A stretch of DNA of 64,000 nucleotides from Gammaproteobacteria bacterium UBA2679 (lineage in GTDB: Bacteria; Pseudomonadota; Gammaproteobacteria; Pseudomonadales; Oleiphilaceae): assembly GCA_002354735.1 (NCBI GenBank), contig DEMD01000004.1:1-64000 (forward strand), written 5' to 3'. The translations under genes and the position numbers were made by a program. Below, piece by piece: positions 16,277 through 23,898 of the stretch (the stretch's first letter is position 1; every line of letters starts with the position of its first letter). The notes below the pieces were generated by a model. It was given only the letters and a program-made list of their open reading frames with translations, searched no databases and had not been told where the DNA came from.

Positions 16277-16708
16277 TCAGTCCTCCACCACGTCGACTTT
16301 GACTGAGGCCTTTGCGGGCTTCGAGGTCACAGCAGAAGAGATCAGGCGGAAATAGTCAGGCTCGTTGCTTTCAATGAAGCGAAACTCTTTCAGATCCAGG
16401 GCAGGTTTGTATTTGACCAGGCGCTTGGCCAATGGCTCCGGAATCTCCTGGGCGATTTTGGCCCATGCTTTCGGGTCGAGTGCTCTGTTGATCTTGCCGG
16501 TGGTTGTGACCTTGTATCTGTCAGCGATGGTGAAGGTCTGGCTACCTTCTGGCTTGGCGCCAACAACATCGATCAAAGCCGCTTCGGCTTCAGCCATGAT
16601 TTGCTTGGCGATCTGCAAGTTGGTCCGCGCGCCTAGGTATTGCTCGACAGCGGCCTCGGTCGAATGGATGGGCTCTTGCGTGGTGTGAGCGAGTGTGAGG
16701 TGGTGCAT
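16277..16708 (-). CDS. Conserved phage protein, first gene of the leftward operon
   Basis: 143 residues. Helical N-terminus (EAAVEQYLGARTNLQIAKQIMAEAEAAL), then a beta-rich part (TFTIADRYKVTTTGKINRALDPKAWAKIAQEIPE) and a C-terminal helix. The pattern is common directly before Sak4-like genes in phages, but no activity is known to me. The start at 16708 has AAAGAGG eight bases upstream, and the leftward promoter lies about 33 bases further up. Confidence 0.7.
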   Translation of the reverse strand: MHHLTLAHTTQEPIHSTEAAVEQYLGARTNLQIAKQIMAEAEAALIDVVGAKPEGSQTFTIADRYKVTTTGKINRALDPKAWAKIAQEIPEPLAKRLVKYKPALDLKEFRFIESNEPDYFRLISSAVTSKPAKASVKVDVVED

Positions 16709-16740
16709 GTGGTGTGCCTCTTTGTGGTGTGTACGAGGCA

Positions 16741-16781
16741 AAGATAAACCCAAGGTTGATGTGTGTCAACCCAAGGTTGAT
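16741..16781 (-). promoter_or_regulatory. Leftward early promoter with two operators
   Basis: On the minus strand a perfect -35 TTGACA (16764-16769) and a -10 TATCTT (16741-16746) are spaced by 17 bases. Two identical 14-bp direct repeats, AACCCAAGGTTGAT, lie at 16747-16760 and 16768-16781, exactly 21 bp (two helical turns) apart. The first fills the promoter spacer, the second overlaps the -35 edge. Each contains AACC-N3-GGTT, the same dyad found at the repressor/Cro region, so I read this as the PL/OL equivalent. Confidence 0.8.
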
Positions 16782-16807
16782 AAAAAGATCGCCGGCAGTT
16801 AGAGGAC

Positions 16808-16833
16808 AAAAAAAAGCCCGCGTTATGCGGGCT
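16808..16833 (-). terminator. Rho-independent terminator behind the accessory module
   Basis: In the minus-strand sense, the hairpin AGCCCGC-ATAAC-GCGGGCT is followed by a run of eight T. It stands downstream of the gene ending at 16894 and just before the leftward promoter, so it isolates the repressor-side transcript from the early operon. Confidence 0.85.
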
Positions 16834-16893
16834 GCCCTCCACGGTAAGTTGTCGAGTGGAGTGAGTTGTTAGTGCAATGTAATAAGCTGTTAT

Positions 16894-17901
16894 TTACTGG
16901 TCAAAAAAATATAGATCTTCTTGAGGAGACTCTTCAAAGCTTTTTATTTCTCTCACTTCAAAAAGCTTAGGCTTGCCGTTTTTATCTCTTTCGTATAAAC
17001 CTTTGAGAACTACAGTTTTCCCTAACAATGTTTTTAGCATCTTATCTGGCATATGAGTAACACAGCGTATGCTTCCTAATTCTTTAACACCTCTCAATTG
17101 AAATCTTTTTGTATCCAAGTCTATTTGTCGAACTGTCCCAAGAAACTCTCCCGGAATTCTTTCTGACATAACGGGGTTAAATATTGACTCTCTCAGTACA
17201 ACTCGCTCCCGTTGCGATAGTTGTCCTGGGCTTCCAGACTTTCCAGTAATATCTAAAGTGTGAAGACCAAGCCTACCAGTAGGGCATAGGTTATAGACAG
17301 AGAGTAACGTAGCATCACGCACAGCTGGATCCAGGAATATCTCTCCGATTCCTCGGTCGACATCATCATCCGTAATATAATTCGGCACGAGAGCTAGCTT
17401 AGAGAAAGCTTCTACCAAGAGGTCTATGACCTGTTGATGCGACTCGTCGAACAGGCTATCAAAATCGTCATGCCCGCCATCAGCTAATGAGAAGCCCATG
17501 TACATGCTGCCAGGCGCCATGCCTGTTAAACGGAGATCTAATTTCTGTGACAACTTGCGACCATCAGACGCACCTACAGAATCAAATATACTTTCCCCGA
17601 TATACCTTAAACTTTTTTCTGCTGATTTAGTTAACCAGTTTAAAGCTTTTAATTGAGGGGCTGAATCTTTAGCTGCTGGACCTTCGGCATGAAATACTAA
17701 ATCAGAAGAGTCCATTAGTCGGGCAAGCTGGTATTCCTCGCCATATAGTTTATCAAGGAGTTCAAAGAATCGATTACCACTACTATTTTCGAATTCTAAA
17801 ATAGCTTCTTTGGATGGGGCGCATTCTAACAGCTTATTATATTGCTGAAATACTAAACTTGCGCGCTTATGAGTCTGATGACGCCAGGCTTTATCTACCA
17901 T
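16894..17901 (-). CDS. Unknown protein, second gene of an A+T-rich module
   Basis: 335 residues, not recognised. The N-terminal 90 residues are helical. A central region has LKALNWLTKSAEKSLRYI and then LDLRLTGMAPGSMYMGF (about 85-140), which looks like a conserved core. The last 80 residues (GEFLGTVRQIDLDTKRFQL ... KTVVLKGLYERDKNGKPKLFEV) look like a small beta-barrel, perhaps OB-like. No R-x4-6-H HEPN motif is found. The gene is clearly more A+T-rich than its neighbours and overlaps the end of the nucleotidyltransferase-like gene by seven bases, so the two are a unit, presumably expressed from the lysogen together with the repressor. A defence or toxin role is inference. Confidence 0.6.
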   Translation of the reverse strand: MVDKAWRHQTHKRASLVFQQYNKLLECAPSKEAILEFENSSGNRFFELLDKLYGEEYQLARLMDSSDLVFHAEGPAAKDSAPQLKALNWLTKSAEKSLRYIGESIFDSVGASDGRKLSQKLDLRLTGMAPGSMYMGFSLADGGHDDFDSLFDESHQQVIDLLVEAFSKLALVPNYITDDDVDRGIGEIFLDPAVRDATLLSVYNLCPTGRLGLHTLDITGKSGSPGQLSQRERVVLRESIFNPVMSERIPGEFLGTVRQIDLDTKRFQLRGVKELGSIRCVTHMPDKMLKTLLGKTVVLKGLYERDKNGKPKLFEVREIKSFEESPQEDLYFFDQ

Positions 17902-18356
17902 TCGCGGATCCTCAAAACGCCCCTTCGATCTGTTGGGCCCAAGTTCTTTTCGTGGGCATGCTTAACACCGACATATTGAAAAAATTTCGAGAAATCATTT
18001 GCAGTTGCCACGCTGGGATAGAGGTCAACATGCCAAAGCTCCCTCCATTCTTCCCCTCGCTTCAACATGAAGATCGAGGTCGTCCAGCGCGAATATTGGC
18101 TGACACCATCAATAAGAATGGCGCCATCAATATCGGAAGGAGCGACTATGGTAGATACAAAGCTTCCTCCCAAGACCAAAGGATAGCACTTCCCATCGGT
18201 CTCGTTCTTTATAACATCCAAGACCGTCTGGAGATTCGCCCATAAGGTCGATCGCAGGGAATTGTGGGCAAATTTCTCTTCAGCTTCCCCGAAAGTTACG
18301 TCATAGACGCCAGGAGGGAGGAAGCCGTAAGGCGTGAATGGTGGGATACAGCTCAA
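17895..18356 (-). CDS. Nucleotidyltransferase-like protein (DUF6932-like)
   Basis: 153 residues. The middle holds LVLGGSFVSTIVAPSDIDGAIL (about 61-82), which is the GGS...DxD signature of Pol-beta-type nucleotidyltransferases in the form I associate with the DUF6932 group. The start PPFTPYGFLPPGVYDVTFGEAEEKF is also typical of that group. A third acidic residue may be in WHVDLYPSV (about 109-117). It stands 12 bases downstream of the repressor gene and overlaps the next gene. Nucleotidyltransferases of this kind act as antitoxins or toxins in several two-gene systems; the function here is unproven. The DNA is more A+T-rich than the phage average. Confidence 0.65.
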   Translation of the reverse strand: MSCIPPFTPYGFLPPGVYDVTFGEAEEKFAHNSLRSTLWANLQTVLDVIKNETDGKCYPLVLGGSFVSTIVAPSDIDGAILIDGVSQYSRWTTSIFMLKRGEEWRELWHVDLYPSVATANDFSKFFQYVGVKHAHEKNLGPTDRRGVLRIREW

Positions 18357-18368
18357 CCTAACAACCTC

Positions 18369-18761
18369 CTAACCAGGCATCTGCGCCACTAAAGCTTTGA
18401 TAGCTTTGGCCACTTCAGCGCCAGTGCGCTCGTCGTTTTTATATTTTGTCAAAAGCATCAAGACCAGATCCTGAACCTCTTGTGGCGAGTTCAGGATCTG
18501 CTCTCCAAGCGATCTCGCCAGATCTTCAACTGTCTCCGGGTCTTTTTGGTGACGGCTGCCATTCCCCGACAGCAGCCACGCAAACGAGACGCCCGTGGCG
18601 TCAGCAAATTTCGCAATGTTTTCCCGCTTCATGACCCCCTTGCGAATTTGCTTGCTAACAGCTTGAGGGGTAATTCCTATGGCCTCGGCGATGGCCGCCT
18701 GGGTTTTGCCACTTACAGCGATTGCGAGTTTTATGCGTTCTGAGAAATTTTTATCAACCAT
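18369..18761 (-). CDS. Short CI-like repressor without protease domain
   Basis: 130 residues. The N-terminal 65 residues are an HTH_XRE domain (ERIKLAIAVSGKTQAAIAEAIGITPQAVSKQIRK, then NIAKFADATGVSFAWLLSGNG). The rest is a helical segment, about 55 residues long, that could dimerise. The S24/LexA-type self-cleaving domain of most lambdoid repressors, about 110 residues with a Ser-Lys pair, is absent. Its start codon lies inside an AACC-N3-GGTT operator, so it probably represses its own gene as well as Cro. How it is inactivated on induction is not visible. Confidence 0.8.
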   Translation of the reverse strand: MVDKNFSERIKLAIAVSGKTQAAIAEAIGITPQAVSKQIRKGVMKRENIAKFADATGVSFAWLLSGNGSRHQKDPETVEDLARSLGEQILNSPQEVQDLVLMLLTKYKNDERTGAEVAKAIKALVAQMPG

Positions 18762-18839
18762 AGGTTAATTAAAGCGGTAAAGTGCTTGAAATGGAATAAA
18801 CCGGAGGTGTACTATTACTGATAATATAAACCGGAGGTT
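18756..18839. promoter_or_regulatory. Rightward control region with three operators
   Basis: Three copies of an AACC-N3-GGTT dyad occur: 18756-18766 (ATA centre, over the repressor start), 18799-18809 (GGA centre, last base G instead of T) and 18829-18839 (GGA centre). A possible rightward promoter is TTGAAA (18786-18791) and TACTAT (18810-18815) with 18 bases between; the second operator fills its spacer. The third operator contains GGAGG, the ribosome binding site of the Cro-like gene. This is the PR/OR equivalent. Confidence 0.7.
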
Positions 18840-18842
18840 GTT

Positions 18843-19055
18843 ATGCTTAGAGAGGCTATCGAACAACTGGGAGGACCTAAACGAGTGTCTGAGCTCTTGG
18901 ACTGCTCCCCCCAGGCTGTCTGTAAATGGATGTCCACCCAAATTCCGGCAGAACGAGCAATCCAGCTTGAAAATGTCACGAACGGAAGCATCAAGTGCCG
19001 GGACCTTCGTCCCGACCTTTATCCAAACCCTACATCTGAAACCCAAGCCGCATAG
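18843..19055 (+). CDS. Cro-like regulator (YdaS type)
   Basis: 70 residues. The N-terminus LREAIEQLGGPKRVSELLDCSPQAVCKWM is the YdaS/Cro-like helix-turn-helix, followed by IPAERAIQLENVTNGSIKC and a tail LRPDLYP typical of the family. It is divergent from the repressor gene, the classical place of Cro. The ATG follows GGAGG by five bases, and that GGAGG is part of an operator, so repressor binding could hide both promoter and translation signals in the DNA. Confidence 0.82.
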   Translation: MLREAIEQLGGPKRVSELLDCSPQAVCKWMSTQIPAERAIQLENVTNGSIKCRDLRPDLYPNPTSETQAA

Positions 19056-19067
19056 GAGGCGCAACTC

Positions 19068-19262
19068 ATGAGTCACGACGATCCAAAAGCCAGGAAGGAA
19101 CAGCGGTTCAGAGTCAATCTGGACTATTACGAGGCCGATGCGGTGAAGGCATTGGCGAAGCTGCATAGGAAGCAGGCTGCGACATATCTCGCGGAGATCG
19201 TTCGTCACCACCTGGAGTCCCTCAACGTGGAAGAGCCTCAAATGGTGCGCCAATCCGCGTAG
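19068..19262 (+). CDS. Small ribbon-helix-helix-like protein
   Basis: 64 residues: KEQRFRVNLDYYEADAVKALAKLHRKQAATYLAEIVRHHLESL reads as a beta strand followed by two helices, the Arc/MetJ-type DNA-binding fold. It has AGGAGG before the ATG and sits 12 bases after the Cro-like gene. It is probably an early regulator; its targets are unknown. Confidence 0.6.
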   Translation: MSHDDPKARKEQRFRVNLDYYEADAVKALAKLHRKQAATYLAEIVRHHLESLNVEEPQMVRQSA

Positions 19263-19315
19263 CCAAACACGGGCCAAAAATAAGAATCACCGCCAAGCAT
19301 TCATTAGAGGTAGCC

Positions 19316-19516
19316 GTGCAACCTAACCGTCCGAATAATTCTTTTCACCCTGAGCTCACGGACGAGGAGCAGGCCCACATAAAGACGTTAGCAGCCAACA
19401 ACGGCGTCAGCGTTGACGAATATCTTTCCATGGTGGTTCGACGTCATATGACTGATGTAGGCGCGATCACCCGTTTTGCCCGGCCCAAGGCCAAATTTGG
19501 CCCAGTGCGCTCGTGA
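19316..19516 (+). CDS. Small ribbon-helix-helix-like protein
   Basis: 66 residues from a GTG start with AGAGG five bases upstream. The part DEEQAHIKTLAANNGVSVDEYLSMVVRRHM is similar in layout to the preceding small protein (two helices after a short strand), so it may be a second Arc-like regulator. Its stop overlaps the start of the primase gene (TGATG). Confidence 0.55.
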   Translation: MQPNRPNNSFHPELTDEEQAHIKTLAANNGVSVDEYLSMVVRRHMTDVGAITRFARPKAKFGPVRS

Positions 19517-21780
19517 TGACTGTGCCAGCATCGAGCCGCGACCAGCATCTGGCCGAACTCCACCAGGCGGCACTTGCTTATGCCGCGCTCGGTCATCCTG
19601 TCTTTCCGGTCAGCATCTCAAAATTTCCCCTGACGCAGCATGGGCTGAAAGATTCGACCACCGATCCCGCCCAGATCAATACCTGGTTCAGCCCACGGTT
19701 CGAACACTTCGCCCAGATCGCAGGCCTTGGCTATGCCGTGCAGGAAGGTCTGGCAATCGTGGACGTTGATCCTCGACACGACGGCCACCTGACGCTTGAA
19801 GACCTCCTGGATCGTCACGGCAATTTTCCCGACACGCCCATGGCGACGACAGGCGGGGGCGGGCAGCATTTCGTCTTCCGCGTACCAGCAGGGCAGAAGC
19901 TCAAAAAGCTCGGCGCCGGTATCGACAGCCTCAACCCGGGCAAATACGCCATTGTTGAGCCGTCTCTGCACCAGTCAGGCCAGCAGTATGAGTGGGAGGC
20001 CTCTAGCAGTCTGCTCGATCCAGACCAGGAGATCGCTCAAGCTCCAGACTGGATGCTTGAAAGCGTAGCGCCGGCGCCCACTGCCGAGATCGTGAGCCTG
20101 AGTGGATCAGGTTGGCTGCCGCCGGAACAGGTGCAGGATCTTAGATCGGCGCTGTCTTATCTGGATCCGGACGAATACGAGCTTTGGATCAAGGTTGGCC
20201 AAGCGCTGCACTCAACCGAGGCCGGCAATCAGGCATTCGGTTTGTGGGATGAGTGGAGCAAGGGCTCCGACAAATATCAGGCCAATCAGACGCGCAAGAA
20301 GTGGCGCACGTTTCGAGCAGGCGGCGGCCTTGGCATCGGTACCGTGTTCGCGCTGGCACAACAGGGCGGCTGGGTGAACGTCGCAGTCGTCCGGCAGGAA
20401 GTTGAGGACGAGTACATATCGTCTATGCGCGCCAAGATGACCAGGCGGAACTTCGAGACCGTCGACGCGGTCGCCATTCCAGTGCGCCGGCTTCCGGTAC
20501 CAGCGCTTGATCACATTGCCAGCTGGATGAAGAGCCAGCTGCATACTTACAACCCCCATGCCGTGATTGCCGCCACCATTTCATTGGCCTCATCCATTGC
20601 GGCCAGGCAGTACGCCAGCCAACGAGGCGATCACGCTCACCTTTATATGGGTGTTCTGGCGCCCAGCATCGGTGAGCTCCGTCCGCTCAAAACGCTCACT
20701 CACAAGTTTCTTGCCGAGTGCGGACTTACAAAGCTGATCCGCGGCACGCGCATGAATACGGCAAGTGCCGTGTATCGGACGCTGGAGCGGCATCCTGTCT
20801 GCTTCTATGTTGCTGACGATTACGGCCAGATGATCAGCTTTGCCAGACGCCAACCATCCGGTGTGCTGGACCAGGCGCTCGGCGCGATCGCCGACACCTA
20901 CACAGCCAACGACATCTATATCGATCCGGACGTCGATGCCATCAAACGGGATGAGTCAGAGCGCATCATCTACAAGCCAGCCATTGGACTACTTGCATTC
21001 ATAGCCGAGGACCAGCTAGCAGGCCTGCTTAAGCGTTCAGAAGTTGGCCGCGGTTCTCTTCAGCAGATGCTGATTGTTGAGGCCGGGGACGCTGTGCAGA
21101 ACCCGGACCCAACTGAGCAGAGCGTTTCAGAAGATATCAAGGATCTGGTAAAGCGCCTGCAGAGCACGCCATTCGGGAGCGAGCTCATGCAACTCAAGTT
21201 GGCTTGCCTGAGACCAGAGCCAAAGCGCGCGACAGTATCGACTGGTGCTGTTGAGCAGTTTGCTGAATACGACTACCACCTGGAAGCACTGGCCGAGGAC
21301 GACCGTCGTCTTGTGCCGCTTATTTCCGGGGCCCGCCAATCAATGCGACGTCTCGCACTTGTGTTCGCCGCCTGGGCCAGTCCAGATGCAGCCAATATCA
21401 CCGCCGATCTTGCCACCTGGTCAGGTCAGTACGTGCTCGATCACTTCCGTGCTTTTGTAGACAACTTCGCTGTCAGCGCGAGTGATGGCGGTGAGCTCGA
21501 TGCCTACCAATCTATTCTGGCCCAAATTAACGACGCAGGCCCTGAGGGAATAACCCTCCGAAACCTCACCCGCGTCTGCTGGACCTATCGAAAACTGTCG
21601 AAGGACAAGCGCAGCGACATGATCGAAGTGCTGATCTCTGACCAGGAGATCCACGAACAGGAAGGCGCTCGCAAGGACAGCAAAGTTCTCGTGGCAGCTA
21701 AGTACCTGAAGGAAATCAAGAAAAACTCAAGTGTCGAGAGTGTCGAGGAAGTGTCGAGAGGCATTCTCGACACTTCTTGA
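19516..21780 (+). CDS. Bifunctional primase-polymerase with PriCT and helicase-like C-terminus
   Basis: About 754 residues. Residues about 10-190 are a Prim-Pol domain of the archaeo-eukaryotic primase type: AIVDVDPRHDG with the catalytic DxD (about 81-90) and GGGGQHFVFR with the conserved His (about 112-121). Residues about 205-285 match PriCT-2 (YLDPDEYELWIKVGQALHS ... WDEWSKGS). The remaining part resembles DUF3987-type C-terminal regions of phage replication proteins. It starts phage replication. Its last codons are already part of the GTCGAG repeat cluster that follows, suggesting that it acts on its own 3' end as origin. Confidence 0.88.
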   Translation: MTVPASSRDQHLAELHQAALAYAALGHPVFPVSISKFPLTQHGLKDSTTDPAQINTWFSPRFEHFAQIAGLGYAVQEGLAIVDVDPRHDGHLTLEDLLDRHGNFPDTPMATTGGGGQHFVFRVPAGQKLKKLGAGIDSLNPGKYAIVEPSLHQSGQQYEWEASSSLLDPDQEIAQAPDWMLESVAPAPTAEIVSLSGSGWLPPEQVQDLRSALSYLDPDEYELWIKVGQALHSTEAGNQAFGLWDEWSKGSDKYQANQTRKKWRTFRAGGGLGIGTVFALAQQGGWVNVAVVRQEVEDEYISSMRAKMTRRNFETVDAVAIPVRRLPVPALDHIASWMKSQLHTYNPHAVIAATISLASSIAARQYASQRGDHAHLYMGVLAPSIGELRPLKTLTHKFLAECGLTKLIRGTRMNTASAVYRTLERHPVCFYVADDYGQMISFARRQPSGVLDQALGAIADTYTANDIYIDPDVDAIKRDESERIIYKPAIGLLAFIAEDQLAGLLKRSEVGRGSLQQMLIVEAGDAVQNPDPTEQSVSEDIKDLVKRLQSTPFGSELMQLKLACLRPEPKRATVSTGAVEQFAEYDYHLEALAEDDRRLVPLISGARQSMRRLALVFAAWASPDAANITADLATWSGQYVLDHFRAFVDNFAVSASDGGELDAYQSILAQINDAGPEGITLRNLTRVCWTYRKLSKDKRSDMIEVLISDQEIHEQEGARKDSKVLVAAKYLKEIKKNSSVESVEEVSRGILDTS

Positions 21781-21974
21781 GCACCTAAACGATTGAAAAA
21801 TAAGAATTACTCTCGAAGCGTCGAGAGTGTCGAGGAAATATTCTTATTTAAATGAAAATCTATATGGCTCGACGCTCGACACTCTCGACACTTCATAAAA
21901 AGAACCGGTTTACAGGCACTTAAGCCAGATAAAGCGTCGAGAATCGATTCTCGACGCTTAGAAAAGCCCTCGAC
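21733..21974. repeat. Cluster of GTCGAG repeats, candidate replication origin
   Basis: Within 242 bases the hexamer GTCGAG or its complement occurs 12 times, six in each direction, usually as AAGYGTCGAGR. It forms three larger dyads: 12-bp arms at 21748-21759 and 21765-21776; 15-bp perfect arms at 21820-21834 and 21875-21889 around an A+T-rich centre; and a perfect 28-bp palindrome at 21932-21959. The cluster begins inside the primase gene and ends before the helicase gene. Iterons plus an A+T-rich stretch between replication genes fit an origin; a partition or regulatory site is an alternative. Confidence 0.75.
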
Positions 21975-22016
21975 ACTTCATCAGACAGGGCAAACCATCG
22001 CATCAGGAGCGAGAAA

Positions 22017-23438
22017 ATGCAGGCAGCAGCAGCGGAACAACCCCTATCGATCGACCTTGATGGCAGATCTGTCCAGCTCACAGAAGATCAGAGCGCAGCC
22101 TTCAAGACAATGTGCGCCTTCGTCCAGGACAAGCTGGAAGAAGAAGTCATGACGCTTGTAGGTTACGCGGGCACGGGAAAGACAACGCTCATGAATCTCC
22201 TGGTGTGCTTTGCCAGGGATGAGGGTCTGAAGGTGGCTGTTGCGGCACCAACAAATAAAGCCGTCGGCGTGCTGAAGGAGAAGATCGGCGCAGACGTCGG
22301 CGCTTCCTTTGGCAGCATCCACAGTTTTCTCGGTCTTCGAATGAAGGAGCTCGAGGATGGTAGCCAGGACTGCAAGCGAGAAGCCGAAAGCACCGTTCAC
22401 GAATATGACCTCCTGATCGTCGATGAGTGTTCGATGATCAACAAGGAAATTTTTGGCTACACGGTCAACTCACGTCGCAACTGCAAAGTCCTTTTTGTGG
22501 GCGACAGCGCGCAGTTGCCCCCAGTAGGCGAAAGCCAGAAGTCTCGGGTCTTCGATGTGGTGCAGCTGAAGCTAGTGTTGTCACGCGTTGTGCGCCAGGC
22601 CGCTGAGAATCCGATCATCGCCTTGTCCATGCGGATCCGTCAGGAGATCGAGAAGAACCAGCCTGTCACACCTCAGATCATGAATGATTCTTTGCCACCT
22701 CCGGAAGCTGGCGTGACGGCCTGTGTGACTCACGGTGGCGCACAGACCCTAATCGCCTGGGCGGTGGATGAACAGCGCTCTGGTCGGGATGCTCGGGTGC
22801 TGGCATACACCAACCTGAAGGTCCAACACTTCAATCGGAACATCCACGAAGCACTTCACGGCATCCATGGTGGCTGCATATTCGCCGTGGGTGAGCGAGT
22901 AATTGCTCATCAGGCCTTCGAGGCCATCTGCGAATCTGGTTTGAAAGCAGACATCTTCACATCGGAAGAATTGAAGCTTGAGGCCATCCTCGAGGAGCGT
23001 CACCCAAGGTACAGCGAGATCGCTGCTTACAAGCTTTCACTGCGTCGAGATACCGGCGCACTCGTCACTGCTTACTTCCCTGCAGATGCAGGCGAAGCCG
23101 AAGCCCTGGTGGCGGCCTACTTCAAGACATGGCGGCAGTACAAAGCAGAAGCTGAGGCTCTGACGCGGGCAGGCGATGGCAAGGCCCCACTGATCGAGGT
23201 CAAGGCAAAGCAGGCCAGCAATCAGGCTTGGGCCCTGCGTAAGGCGTTCGCACCCCTGCGGCATTGCTACGCACTTACTACCCATAAGAGCCAAGGCTCA
23301 ACCTTCGACACAGCCCTGGTCGACTACAACGATCTGGCCAAGATGCTGCAGCGCAGCACCAACGGCCCGTTCGATTTCAATCGAGCGTTGTATGTGGCCG
23401 TGACTCGTCCCCGTTCTTTTCTTGCTGTTGTCCTGTAG
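22017..23438 (+). CDS. Superfamily 1 helicase, Dda/RecD2-like
   Basis: 473 residues. It begins with LTEDQSAAFKTMCAFV and Walker A GYAGTGKTT (about 49-57), then AAPTNKAVGVL, IVDECSM (about 133-139), GDSAQLPPVG (about 162-171), LSRVVRQ, and near the C-terminus TTHKSQGSTFD and YVAVTRPR. These are the motifs of Dda and RecD2-type 5'-3' DNA helicases. Its place directly after the primase and the repeat cluster makes it the likely replicative or origin-loading helicase. AGGAG stands seven bases before the ATG. Confidence 0.9.
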   Translation: MQAAAAEQPLSIDLDGRSVQLTEDQSAAFKTMCAFVQDKLEEEVMTLVGYAGTGKTTLMNLLVCFARDEGLKVAVAAPTNKAVGVLKEKIGADVGASFGSIHSFLGLRMKELEDGSQDCKREAESTVHEYDLLIVDECSMINKEIFGYTVNSRRNCKVLFVGDSAQLPPVGESQKSRVFDVVQLKLVLSRVVRQAAENPIIALSMRIRQEIEKNQPVTPQIMNDSLPPPEAGVTACVTHGGAQTLIAWAVDEQRSGRDARVLAYTNLKVQHFNRNIHEALHGIHGGCIFAVGERVIAHQAFEAICESGLKADIFTSEELKLEAILEERHPRYSEIAAYKLSLRRDTGALVTAYFPADAGEAEALVAAYFKTWRQYKAEAEALTRAGDGKAPLIEVKAKQASNQAWALRKAFAPLRHCYALTTHKSQGSTFDTALVDYNDLAKMLQRSTNGPFDFNRALYVAVTRPRSFLAVVL

Positions 23439-23448
23439 GAGATCAGTC

Positions 23449-23898
23449 ATGAAGACAGTTTGCTCACTTCATTTGAAGTTTGATCCAGTCGGCAAGGCAA
23501 GAGCCAGGTCGACGAAGAATGGCCATCATTTCACGCCCGAGAAAACCCGATGCTACGAACGCGACGTCGCCATCCAGGCAAAGCTTGCCATGGAAGGTCG
23601 GCCACCTACTGAGATGCCTGTGAAGTTGAGCACGGCCATCGCTTTCAAGGTGCCTGAGTCATGGCCCAAGTGGAAGCAGAGGGATGCGCTTGATGGGCTT
23701 ATTGCGCCGACCGTGAAGCCTGATGTGGACAACGTTCTGAAAGCGCTGAAGGACGCGCTGAACGGCATTGTTTATCAAGACGATGCTCAGGTCGTAGAGG
23801 GCGACTTCATGAAATTCTATGCCGTTCAAGGCTACGTGATTTTGACGGTGAGCGAGGTCCAAAAACAGCCCGCGCAAGCCAAGAGGGTCGCAGCATGA
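23449..23898 (+). CDS. rusA: RusA-type Holliday junction endonuclease
   Basis: 149 residues. The RusA signature is KPDVDNVLKALKDALNG followed by VYQDDAQVVEG, with the acidic residues that bind metal, and a basic N-terminal patch GKARARSTKNG. It resolves branched DNA before packaging. The start at 23449 has TAGGAG upstream; the helicase gene ends about 10 bases before. Its stop overlaps the next start by ATGA. Confidence 0.88.
   Translation: MKTVCSLHLKFDPVGKARARSTKNGHHFTPEKTRCYERDVAIQAKLAMEGRPPTEMPVKLSTAIAFKVPESWPKWKQRDALDGLIAPTVKPDVDNVLKALKDALNGIVYQDDAQVVEGDFMKFYAVQGYVILTVSEVQKQPAQAKRVAA

Noticed and set aside
16894..18356. A HEPN-MNT toxin-antitoxin pair
   Set aside because: The larger protein has no R-x4-6-H motif and is over twice the usual HEPN toxin length, so this known system is not supported.
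21733..21974. A CRISPR array
   Set aside because: The repeats are short, occur in both directions and lack regular spacing; there is no cas gene.
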